From: Chloranthus sessilifolius
Taxonomy: Eukaryota; Streptophyta; Magnoliopsida; Chloranthales; Chloranthaceae
NCBI GenBank assembly: GCA_021018995.1
Contig: CM037587.1
Coordinates: 72,187,604-72,251,603, forward strand
Length of the DNA stretch: 64,000 nucleotides
Direction: 5' to 3'
Below are positions 53,135-63,727 of the stretch, piece by piece. Below the pieces are notes generated by a model. It searched no databases. It was not told where the DNA came from and saw only the letters and a list, made by a program, of their open reading frames with translations. The translations under genes and the position numbers were made by a program. Position 1 is the stretch's first letter. Each line of letters starts with the position of its first letter.

Positions 53135-53509
53135 GGTTCAGTCTTCTCCTGAGAATGAGGCCTGGCTATTGACTGAGTAGCCTATTGCTGATAGTCTGGA
53201 TCAGGCGGAGAGTATTGACAAGTGGGGCCCTTGGCAAAGAAAGAGACGACGCTCCGAGCCCGCATCAAGCTATTGGTGGATGAGAAGAGGGCCCTGCACG
53301 AGCTTTTAGCGCTGGAAAAAGTTAGAGCAGAGATAACAGAGAGCGAGGTCCTTCGTTTGAAAGGATCTTTGAGTGTTGCCCTTGGAGCCACTGATACTTC
53401 TCGGAAGAGGTACAAGAGTTTGCATGGTCATTGGTTGACCGAGCAGAATGTCCGGGAAGATGGTTTTCGTGCTGAGATTAGCGCCTTGAAGCGTGAGCTG
53501 GGCCGTTGA
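53135..53509 (+). pseudogene. Coiled-coil C-terminus of the antisense gene
   Basis: The segment 53222-53509 reads KKETTLRARIKLLVDEKRAL, HELLALEKVRAEITESEVLR and FRAEISALKRELGR followed by TGA. It is a charged heptad-repeat coiled coil, like the tails of other transposon-associated plant mobile-type proteins. A TAG at 53178-53180 interrupts the preceding frame. Confidence 0.55.
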
Positions 53510-54910
53510 TTCCTTCCTGCACACATAACTTTTTTCACATATCAGATACACAGAAAAGGGGCGTAAGAAACCCCTTTACAGATACACACATCTTTTTGGT
53601 ATACATATTTTCTTCATGTTTTTTTTTTTTTCCTTTTTGTAAAAAGGAAGGAAAAGAAGAAAGCTAGACATCACACCGGCTATTTTTTGGGATGTGGTGT
53701 AAGCGATGCCTTTGTAAAGAAGGAAGGCTATTATATATTTACACAGACATTTTGTTCTTTTTGCTTTGTGTGTTTTTTTTTTTTTTTATTCGGGTGTGGT
53801 GCCTTAATCACTGGGTGAGATCTCGGGTCCTCTTTTGAGCATAGTCGAACCCTTTCATGTGGTTGGACCTGAGTGAGTTTCCAATTTTTACCAAGTCTAG
53901 AACGCTAATCCCTTTTGATTGAGTCAAACCTTTCTCCTTACCTTGAGTCATACGTTTGACAATGTGGTTTCACAAAGACAATTCTGGTTGGGGACCCGAT
54001 TCGAACTAGCATGAGCGGCCCAATCGAAAAAAGGGCAATAGGGAGAGTAACAAAAGGGTTCCTCAAACATCAATCATTCATTTCAAACCTTTCTTTTTTT
54101 TTTTTTTTTTTTAAATCCTTTTTTACTCACAATGCCCAAGGTGAGTTTTCGTTGTGCCTGTTTTTGCCTTCTTTTTACCTGTGGCGCCCTTTCGGGTTTT
54201 CACCATGTCCATGGGTTTAGCTTTCTTACCTCAAGCAACCTTTCGAGTTTTCACCTGGTCTGCAGAAACTCGTTGTTGTTACCCGCAGCGCTCTTTCGGG
54301 TTTTCACCACGTCCATCTTGCTTTGAGCTTATATTTTTATTTTATTTTTTTTCTTTTTATTTCTTTCATTTTTTTAAAAGCCACAATATAGACATAGATT
54401 CCGTCATAGCCGGCCGGAAGGGGCTCTGGTGTCATCTCACTATTCGGTTTGTGTTGACTTAACCGATACTATGACTGCTTGTGAACCTACAAAGAGGGCT
54501 TTCTTCAAGGTATAGCTTGGCCATGGGTTAGGTTAGGATTTGAAGGTATGCTGGGCTAAAAGGGTTTCCTTGATATGGCTTCAATTTTCTCAACATACTT
54601 TCTTCCTTGGGGGTTTTACTGTACATGCCCAGAGATTCTTCTACATTTTTTTGTTCTTTTTGCCCCATTTCAGGCAATCCCTTTTTGAGGTTTTGCTTTT
54701 TCAATTTTTTTTATTTTCTAATAGTAATTCTACTTCCTCTCTTTTTTGTATATGTACTCACTTTTCTTTTTCGGGGAAGGGGTTATTGAAAGAAAGGCCC
54801 AGGCTCAAATAGGGTAGCAAAGGATATCATCATTTTAGAGATGCTTTTTGGCTACTATGCTTGAAATGATGGCCTCTTTTGGGTGATTCTTAAGTAGTCA
54901 TGTATCTGTT
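53510..54910 (-). other. O2 3' region, proximal part, and module boundary
   Basis: To about 53800 this is the 3' end of the antisense module (T-rich, GTGTTTTTTTTT). From about 53815 it is collinear with O1 15690-16790, including the three-fold GCCCTTTCG(A/G)GTTTTCACC repeat at 54178-54325. No supported gene. Confidence 0.65.
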
Positions 54911-56215
54911 TCACCAATACTTACCTTGTCGTGATAGATTAAGAGTAGAACCATCGGACAATCCAGCATTGATGGGCTCAGAAAGATGATCTCCGTCCAT
55001 GGTGGCGAGGCGGATGGCGTATCCTGGCACCACTTCTCGGACGACGTAAGGTCCTTCCCAGTTTGGCTTGAACTTTCCTCTCGGATCGGCGTGGAGGGAT
55101 GGGAAGATTTTCTTCAACACAGTGTCTCCTATCCTCAGATCTCGACTGCAGACACGCTTATTATAAGCAAGTGCAATTCGCCCCTGGTAAACTTGAGTAT
55201 GACACAAAGCTAGGATTCTCTTCTTGACTAATAAGTTTAGTTGTTCGAAGCGGGATCTCTCTCTGCTTCGGGTAAGCCTGATTCCATGAGGATTTGGAGC
55301 GAGGGTACTTCAACCTTTATCGGTAGGACGGCCTTGGTTCCATACACCAGGGAGAATGGCGTTGCCCCTGTAGGGGCACGGATCGACATTCTGTAGGCCC
55401 ACAAAGAGAATGGTAGCATTTCGCTCCAATCTCGATAAGTGACGACCATCTTCTCAAGGATGCAAATGACCGTCTTGTTCACAGCTTCCATGACTCCATT
55501 AGTTTGAGGCTGATAAGGTGACGAGCAATGGTACTTGATTTTGTATTGCTCACAAAAGGCTCGGATGTGCTTATTAGCAAAGTTTGTGCCATTGTCTGAG
55601 ATGATATCTTTGGGTACTCCAAATCGGCACACAATATTACTCTTGAGGAACTTCTCGACATGACTGGCCGTGATGTTGGCATATGATGTTGCTTCAACCC
55701 ACTTGGTGAAATATTCAATGGCGAGGAGGATGAATCGATGTCCATATGATGCCTTCAAATTAATCATTCCGATGATGTCAAGGCCTCAGGTAGCGAATGG
55801 CCAAGGAGTGGTTATGAAGTGTAGATCAATGGTAGGAGTGTGTATCAGACTAGAGTGTTCTTGACACTTATATCATTTCTGAACATGTTTCCAGCAATCT
55901 GATTCCATAGTGGTCCAAAAGTATCCCTGTCATAGAATTTTCTTAGCAAGCATGTGACCGCTGACGTGGGCTGGGTTTGGCATACTCCCTCGTGGATCTC
56001 GTTCATAATATTGGTTGCTTCACTTTTCGTAAGGCACCCAAGTAAGATGTTATTGTAGGATCGCTTGTAAAGGCACTCCCCGTAAATGATGTAGCCTGCT
56101 GCTAGTCGTTGAATGGTTCCTCGGTCCGTCTTCGACGTACCCTCAGGGAAAGTTAGTGTCTCGAGGAAATTCTTGATATCTAAGAACCAAGGTGGCTCAT
56201 CATCAGACTTTGTAG
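54911..56215 (-). pseudogene. O2 integrase, partly preserved
   Basis: The 176-codon open stretch 55237-55767 holds most of the catalytic core: INLKASYGHRFILLAIEYFT, KWVEATSYANITASHVEKFL, DIISDNGTNF (second catalytic aspartate), YQPQTNGVMEAVNKT (glutamate). The C-terminal tail is at 54911-55207 (DLRIGDTVLKKIFPSL, NWEGPYVVREVVPGYAIRLA). The N-terminal zinc region is broken. Frameshifts separate the parts. Confidence 0.85.
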
Positions 56216-56225
56216 GTTCCTCAAT

Positions 56226-56849
56226 CTAGAGGCCAAAGGCCAGCTCATTCCTCTGCTCGATCATGATTGGCTTCATCTCAACACCATACGGGATTTCAAT
56301 CATTGATGCCAACGTTGCTAGTGCATCAGCAAAGCGATTCCTTATTCGAGGGACATATGAGAATGTTACGTCTTGGAAGCAAGCTATCAGATCCTCGAGG
56401 TGTTCATGGTAAAGGATCAGTTTCTCGTCTTTCGTCTTCCAATCTCCATTCGTTTGGCATATGATCAACTGTGAATCGCCAAATACTCGGAGGTGAGTTA
56501 TATTTAGATCGAGAGCGGCCTGCAAACCGGCGGCATAAGCTTCATACTCGGCCATGTTGTTAGTGCAAGGGAAGTTGAGCTGGATAGAGACTGGTACATG
56601 GGATCCTTTCGGGGAAATCAGGATGGCACCAACTCCCCATCCCTTAGCATTAGCTGCCCAGTCAAAGTGCATTACCCAAGATTCCTCTGCTTCCTCAGTA
56701 TCGTCTTCCGTCATGAATAGGATGTCCTCATCAGGGAACTCGGTTCTCAAAGGTTCATAATCTGGCAAAGGATTGTCGGCAAGATGATCGGCGAGTGCTT
56801 GTCCCTTGATCGACTTCTGAGTGACGTAAGTGATGTTAAACTCAGACAA
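56226..56849 (-). pseudogene. O2 archaeal-type RNase H
   Basis: A 207-codon open stretch contains MHFDWAANAKGWGVGAILIS, TNNMAEYEAYAAGLQAALDL, FGDSQLIICQTNGDWKTKDE and NRFADALATLAS. D, E (AEYEA) and D (GDSQ) catalytic positions are present, although the usual FDGA glycine is tryptophan. It is open over its length but is preceded and followed by stops. Confidence 0.88.
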
Positions 56850-57227
56850 TAAAAGCTACCATCGTGCAGTCTGCCCGGTGAGGGCCAGCTTCTCGAATAG
56901 GTATTTCAATGGGTCTATTCGAGCCAAAAGTACAACGGCTTGAGATAGCAAGTAATGGTGGAGCCTCTAAGTAGCCCATACAAGAGCTAGGCATGCTTTC
57001 TCTAAATAAGAATTGCATGTTTTATAATCATTAAACTTCTTGCTTAGATAGTATATGGCCTGCTCTCTTCTTCCCGTCTCGTCATGCTGCCTTACGACGC
57101 ATCCTATTGAAACTTCCGTCGTGGAGAGATACATCAAGAGTGTTCTCCCCGGCTCGAGTGGTATCAAAACAGGTAGGTTAAGGAGGTAGCTTTTGATTTT
57201 ATCGAACGCTGCCTAACAATCATCATT
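56850..57227 (-). pseudogene. O2 first RNase H domain
   Basis: Remnant PGRTLLMYLSTTEVSIGCVV, RQHDETGRREQAIYYLSKKF, YLEKACLALVWAT. Degenerate and frame-broken, as in O1. Confidence 0.8.
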
Positions 57228-58146
57228 CTATTCAACGAGAGAGTTCTTCCTAAGTAGCTTGAAGATCGGTGTGCAGATTGGAGTTAGTTGCGCAATGAAC
57301 CGACTGATATATTGTATTCTGCCTAAGAACCCTCTAACCTCTTTCTCAGTAGACGGTAGTGGCATTTTTATGATAGCTTTGACTTTGACTGGGTCTACCT
57401 CGATCCCTCTCCTGCTGACGATGAATCCTAATAATTTTTTGGACATAGCGCCAAAATCGCACTTCTGTGGATTCAGACATAACCTGTACTTTCTCAGCCT
57501 CTTAAACAGTTTTTAGAAGTTTATCAAGTGATCGCCTTGCTCTGGGTGCATCATGTCATGAAACAGTGCAGTTATGTCGTGAAACAGTGCAGTCATAGCT
57601 CTCTGGTACATTGCACTAGCATTCTTTAGCCCAAACGGTATGACTCGATAGGAAAAGGTTCCCCAAGGGTGATGAACGCAGTCTTCTCTCGATTTGCCTC
57701 TGTCATCTTTAGCTGATTGTATCCATAGAATCCATCCATAAAAGAAAGCATCCCGTGCTTAGCGGTATTATCAACCAAGATGTCAATGTGCGGCAATGAG
57801 AAATGGTCCTTCAGGCTTGCTTTATTCAGATTACAAAAATCGATACACATGCGGGCCTTTCCATCTTTCTTTGGCATAGGCACAATATTGGCTAGCCAGT
57901 GTGGGTATTTGGATACCATGATAAACCCCGCGTCATACTGCTTGATGACCTCATCCTTAACTTTTAGCATCCACTCGGTCGAAGACATCTCAGCTTCTGT
58001 TTAATCGGCTTCATATCAGGATAGAGAGGCAACTCATGCTCGACCAAATCAGTGTCCAGACCAGGTATGTCCTCATACGACCAAGAAAAAATGTCTTGGT
58101 ATGACCAAAAGTAATCGATCATGCTTTTTCTTTCTTCGGGAGACAA
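57228..58146 (-). pseudogene. O2 reverse transcriptase lacking the YVDD motif
   Basis: The segments 57964-58146 (SPEERKSMIDYFWSYQDIFS), 57626-57988 (ARMCIDFCNLNKASLKDHFS, MLSFMDGFYGYNQLKM) and 57228-57446 (GFIVSRRGIEVDPVKVKAI, GFLGRIQYISRFIAQLTPI) are clear Ogre/Tat RT. Compared with O1, about 36 bases around the YVDD codons are missing near 57540, and a 21-base unit is duplicated at 57553-57593. Confidence 0.85.
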
Positions 58147-58817
58147 CGACGTTTTGATTTTGGTAATTTAGGAAATCTCCTCAGTCCCTAGATTAACGTC
58201 CTCGGTTTCCTCAACAATAGAGGTAGGGCCATGCTCAAACTCAACAAACCAGTCAAGGTGCTCATTGGGGAGCTCCTCCAAAGGGATATCCTCGTCCAGA
58301 CTCGTAACACCTACCTCTCCTTGTATTTCTACAGGGAAGGGGTCAATTTTACATGGGACGGGTATTTCAATTAAGGCATCTTTTTGTGAAATTTTATTTA
58401 GAATTTTAAATGACAATATTTTTGGACTTTATATTTTTCAATGTTTTTGGGATTTTGTATTTTTCTAATGTTTTTGAGATTTTGTATTTTTCTAATATTT
58501 TTGAGATTTTTATGTTCTTCGGAGACGAGCCCTTGGCAGCACGAGTATATGTACACTTTTTATAGGTTGTTTTTTTTTAGGAAACGGGTGCCAAATATTA
58601 GGCAACTCCCCACTTTCAGGGTTTGGGGCAAAGATGCCCAGTTGCGTACCTGAGGGGCCACTCTTTTACCTGTTTGGATGGAGGACACTGACTGATACAG
58701 CTCTTTGGAGTCAGCCTCCATCATATTGATCCCCATTTCATCTGAGACCATGTCCTCAAACGTTACCATGATTTTGTGGTGATTCATCACAGGGGGAGCT
58801 TGTTCAGGTATGGGCCA
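58147..58817 (-). pseudogene. O2 segment between protease and RT, with 27-bp minisatellite
   Basis: An acidic segment (58168-58416: LDEDIPLEELPNEHLDWFVE) precedes RT. At 58405-58520 about four 27-base units (TTTTTGAGATTTTGTATTTT core) repeat, the same array as O1 20232-20350. This is where Ogre elements usually carry an intron. Confidence 0.6.
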
Positions 58818-59930
58818 TCATTCCTTAAAGAGAGATAACGCGACCAAGTTTATTTCCAGGCTGGGAAGGGTGATGTAGGGATTGGTGGGGTGAACTAGTG
58901 TCGTAGGCTTGTGTAGGGTTAATCGGGTTTCCCCATTCTGGTCAATCTTCAGAACCCCGGCGCTTACGAATGAATTTTTGATGTGAGGCCTGGGACGGGA
59001 TTTTTCTTCTATGTGGATCCCCCTAGCTTTTGCAACTGCCGTCGTACGAACTTTCACTTTAGCCTCTCTCACTTCTTCCGTGGGCTTGTAACCTAGCCCA
59101 AACCTAACTTTCTGACCGCCCTTAGCTGTGACGGGCTCCTTCCTGCCTTGTAATCTAGGTCCAAGACCTCTTCCTTTCTGATAGCCCCATTTTTGGAGCA
59201 TGGCCACAGCCGCTACCATACCACCTCTGATTTTTAGAATGATGCCCTCGATGGGCTCCGAAAGTATTATCAACACCTCGTACTCAAAATTATGGAGGTC
59301 GACGTCTTCCACGGTATGTGGCACATCCAGTACATTCGGCTTTTCAATACTGTTGGTGGCCTTTTCTTTCTCACTGTACTCCTCACCGATGATCATGATG
59401 ATTTTATGCCTAGATGTAAATTTGAGTTTCTGGTGCAGCGTGGAGGGTATGGCCCCGACTTCATGTAGCCACGGGTGCCCCAATAGTAGATAAAACGAGG
59501 ATTTGATGTCCATCACTTAAAATAATATGAAGAAGGTCATTGACCCAATTAATAGCTCAAGATCAACTTCTCCCATTATTTCTCTTCGTGTGTTATCGAA
59601 ACCTCTGGCACTGGTTCTTGTGGGTTTCAACATGCACGGATCTACCCCGATCTTGGTGGTGGTTCTTAGCAGACATATATTCAATGCAGGCCCATTATCG
59701 ATTAGAACCAGGGGGATAATCATATTTCCTGACTCAATGATTATACTTAGGGACTTTGAGTGACTACCTCCCTCCTCAAGTAAATTGACATCAGAAAAAG
59801 AAATGGCATTTGGAGCCATCACTTGACCAATTATCTGCCCGACTTCATCTGGGCTAACTTGAAGTGAGACATGCGCATTCTTTAACACTCCTATTAAAGC
59901 TTGGAAATGGAGTGGGGACATCATCAACAA
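58818..59930 (-). pseudogene. O2 aspartic protease plus G-patch
   Basis: The protease active site is LVLIDNGPALNICLL (59517-59930). The flap side continues in 58818-59516 (MDIKSSFYLLLGHPWLHEVG, STLHQKLKF). The G-patch follows: LQKWGYQKGRGLGPRLQG, KVRFGLGYKP. DNGPALN replaces the usual DNGSALN. A single stop at 59517-59519 separates the halves. Confidence 0.88.
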
Positions 59931-60818
59931 ATCTCATACAGTAATATGGGCAGGCAATCTTCTTAGCTGAGTCTCCAGTATATGTTCTCGACTCATTTTC
60001 TTGAAAGGGTTCACTGCGCTATCTTTCTTCCCCTCGAGTTGGGCTTGTACTACTGTCGGTGCCTTTTATTGCTTAGAAATATTTTTGGATCGGGTCACAA
60101 TGTCCACTGCCCCTTCTCTGTGGCTGCCAGTGTTGACATCTGTTTGCTCATAACTCAGAGGGACTTGATGTGGATCATAGGTTGGTCCCGAGATCTGAAA
60201 CGGTATAACTGCCGGTATTGGAGGTACTCGTACTGCGGGTTCTAGAGGTGTGGGCAACACTTGATTTACCTCGGTGATAGCTGGTTGGGTGGCAAAATTG
60301 GGCCAAATGAGGGTGATGAAGCTTGAGGGTGGTGGTATTGGGGGGAAAGGGGTAAGATTAGGCCATTGGTAGCTGATAGGTGCTGGCGGGGGATTGGGGG
60401 TATGATGGGCCATCGGGTAATTGACGGGGGTGGTAGTGTATGGTTGGTATGTATTTATATGCACATAATTGACAGGAGTGGGTGATAAAAAATAAACCCT
60501 GAGATCTAAGAGTTCGATTGGTTTTGTTGGGCTAGGAAAGTAGTTTGATAAATTCAGGGGTTCGATCACCCCGATGTTCCTTTCTTCACAGTTCCTTGGA
60601 AATGGTGCCACATAACTTTCCCTATCACTGATGTAATCGGAGGGATCAAACTCAAATTCACTCTCCTCTACCATCCCGATAGTGGGTCTGAGACCTGCTC
60701 CTCCGGTAGGATGTGGGGGTAACAACACCTGATGGATGTTCGCGTGCTGGTTCACTTGAGAAAGCGCCAGTGGAATTATTTTCCTGACATTGATTAAATC
60801 TTGGATCGCGTGCTTCAA
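59931..60818 (-). pseudogene. O2 gag C-terminus and proline-rich linker
   Basis: The 250-codon open stretch 60066-60818 begins in the gag C-terminus (KHAIQDLINVRK, after GPGHPIDRCFPL) and continues with MVEESEFEFDPSDYISDRES, NYFPSPTKPIELLDLRVYFL and a proline/tyrosine-rich part. It shows the uninterrupted sequence at the site where O1 carries solo LTR C. Confidence 0.75.
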
Positions 60819-61860
60819 TGGGAAGCAGCGATCAATCGGGTGACCCGGACCCTGGTGAAAATTGTAGTGGATATTTGGGTCATAGTTCTTTGGGATTGGG
60901 TGAGGAGGAGGTTACAGTTGATGGATAATAACTAATCCCCCTTCTATTAATAAAGGTAAAAGTACACTTAGTGATTGCCCTAAGGGCATAAACACTCCGT
61001 CATAGCGGGCTCTCCTCTGCTCCGGAGTCATCTGCATTCCTTACCCATTCCTTGTTCTCTGTATCTGCTCAGTTCTGACTAGCGCCGGCTGTGCTGCTTG
61101 GAATTAAAACGAGGTTATGTTATTATTGGGCCTAGTATTGGCAACGTTCTGAACGTCGGCCCCGATTCTCTTATCGTTCCTCTGTTATGAAAACCTCCTA
61201 ACCCCACCGGCTCCACTCCGTACATTTTTATTCAGGCGACCCTCCCTGATGGCGTCCTCATATCGATTAGCGTTTCTTGCCAGATCAACAAAATTGGACT
61301 ATTGCTGGTATACTAAAAAGTCTGATATCACTGATAGAGTATTCTTGAAAATCATTTCGATCTGATCATCGTCAGGTATCTTATTTATGACCTAAGCTGC
61401 TAGTGCTCTCCACCACCCCAGATAATCTTTGAAGGTCTCATTTGGGTTCTGCTTTAACTGGGCCAAGTCAAACTTACGCGGTTCGATGTCTATATTATAG
61501 ACATATTGTTCCTGGAATAGTTGCGTTAAATCCTTTAATGTTTTCATCATAGATGGTTCCAAAGATGTGAACCACCTCAGAGTCAGACCAGTCAAATTCT
61601 TTTGAAAGACCTTTATCAACAGTCTTTCATTCCCTCCATATTGGCACATGTCCCTACAGTAGGACTTGAGGTGTGCAATAGGATTGCTAGTGCCGTTGTA
61701 CTTATCAAAAGCCAGCATTTTAAATTTGGGAGGCAAGGGGACCTCAGCAAACAGACATAAATCTAGGAAGTCCGTGGCATGGATTTCAGGACCACCCATT
61801 TTCATCAACTGCTTTTGTATTTTATCCAATTGTTCTTTCAGCTACTCTAACTCCTTGGAC
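60819..61860 (-). pseudogene. O2 gag core
   Basis: The 145-codon stretch 61392-61829 carries the capsid: FKMLAFDKYNGTSNPIAHLK, FQKNLTGLTLRWFTSLEPSM, QLFQEQYVYNIDIEPRKFDL, AQLKQNPNETFKDYLGWWRA. The remainder (60819-61390) is the gag C-terminus with stops. Confidence 0.85.
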
Positions 61861-63727
61861 ATGGGGATCACTTTCTCGACAGTCGATTGGACTTCACTTT
61901 GGGCTACAAGTGGGTGGGAAATGATAGGAGGAGGGTTAAGGCTGGTTAATGCCCCAGCATAGGCTCCACTGTTCCTAATCTCGTCCTCTTCATACTGCTG
62001 GTCGACATAGTGTTAAGTAAGGGTGAGATTCTCTTGCTGGTGTTGCATGGATTGGGGGGGATGGCATGAGTGGGGATTAGGTGAGTCCATTGGGGATGGG
62101 GGAAGGTTTGTTGGGTGATGGGATGAGTGGAAGTTAGATTTTGGAGTGGGGCCTGATGAGGCCATTGAGCATGGGGGAAGGTTGGAAGCTGACGTTGGGA
62201 TGTAGGGACATGGGTAAATTGGGGTTTATATAAGGCATGGGTTTGATCGGGGTTTGAAGGTTGCAAGTGGGTGAATTTTTGGAGAAATTGTGAAGGGTAT
62301 GGGTGTGAGGCTCCAAGATTAGGCTGGGCTTGGGTTTGGGCCATGAAGTCTTGGGAGGGTTCGGCCACAAAGCCTTCGTCATGGAAGGTTTGAGCTATGG
62401 GCCGTTGATGGGTTTGGGCCATGGGTCCTTGATGGGTTTGGGCCATAAGGCCTTGATGGGTCTAGGCCTTGATGGGGCTGGGCCATTGGGTCTTGCTGGA
62501 TCTGACCCATTGGGCCTTTGTGGGTCTGGGCTATGGGCCCTTGCTGGGTTTGGCCCATGGGGCATTAATGGATTTGGGCCATGGGCCCTTGGTGAGTCTG
62601 GCCCATGGGCCTTTAGTGGGTCTGACCCATTGGGCCTTGATGGGTTTGATCCATTGGGCCTTAATGGGTTTAGGCCATGGGGCCTTGAAGGGTTTGGGTC
62701 ATGGACCCTTGATGGGTCTATCTCATTGAGCCTTGATGGGTTTTGACCATGGGCCCTTGGTGGATCTGAGCCATGGGCCCTTGGTTTTGGGCCATGGGGC
62801 CTTGAGACATGTGGGGAATGGAGGTTTGGGCCATGGGGCCATGCGGCATGTGAGAAATGGGGATTTGGGCCATGAGGCCTTGAGACAAGTGGGGAATGGA
62901 GGTTTGGGCCATGGGGCCTTGAGACAAGTGGAGAATGGAAGTTTGGATAGTGTGGATTATGGGGGTCATGGGGGAATGAGGCATGGAGGCTTGATAAAGT
63001 CTCGGATGGGTTCATGGATGAGTGGACATGTGTTGGGAGGCCTTCCACCTATTGTAGGCTTAGACCATCTCTTCCATCATGGCCATGGAAGGAGGATCAG
63101 ATGGGGATCGGTTGTTTGAGGCTAGGAGGGGTATGGATGGAGTGGATGTGGAGGGTATATTGGGCATGGCCCCGATAAAAATGGACATGACCTGGGTAGA
63201 TGGGGGGATGTGTGGGGGGTTGGAAAGGCGGACATGGTATATGTGAATGAGGGTGGATCGGGTCTATAGGGGGAAGATGGGAAATAGGGTATGGATGTAG
63301 TTAGGGACAATTGGGTTGGGCTTGGAATCAATGTGGATGGAAGATGGGGCTGATTTGGCATGGATGTGGATGGAAGGTGGGATGGGTTTGGCATGAATAT
63401 GGGAGGGAAAATGGGCATGGTTTGGGCAAAAGATGGGGAATTGGGGGGTGAATTTTGGATGATTTGGGAAGTGGTGAATGGAAAAATAGGGGCGCCAAAG
63501 GGGCCGGAAATGGCGAAGGGTGATTGGGTGAGGGGGGTGGAATTGAAGGCTTCTTCGGTATGGGAATGGGTTGGAGAATGCGGAGGAGATAAGTCAGGAT
63601 CAGCATAAATCGGGTCCACGGCCCACGACATGTCTCGGTATCGGGTTAGGTACAGGTGCCTCGGATGGGGCCCGTAAAGCTTCCTCCTTCTTCCCTTACG
63701 AGATGACGGAGGGTATGATGATGTCAT
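61861..63727 (-). pseudogene. O2 gag N-terminal extension, proline/histidine-rich repeats
   Basis: Three open stretches (61946-62446, 62395-63048, 63122-63727) in different frames form a long low-complexity extension rich in P, H, S, N and G. A plausible start is ATG near 63727 (MTSSYPPSSRKGRRRK), followed by serine/proline-rich sequence and then eight-residue repeats (for example SRPNGSDP). Frameshifts show decay. The plus-strand open frames here are shadows of the repeat. Confidence 0.7.
62380..62790. repeat. 24-bp GC-rich minisatellite in O2 gag
   Basis: About 17 units of TGGGTCTGACCCATTGGGCC-like sequence (unit 24 bases, ending TTGA). It is in frame with an eight-residue gag repeat and is open on both strands over much of its length. 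Homologous array in O1 at 26380-26722 and 38012-38110. Confidence 0.9.

Noticed and set aside
62330..63119. Plus-strand open frames of glycine-rich repeats in O2
   Set aside because: Same explanation as for O1. The minus strand carries the gag context on both sides.
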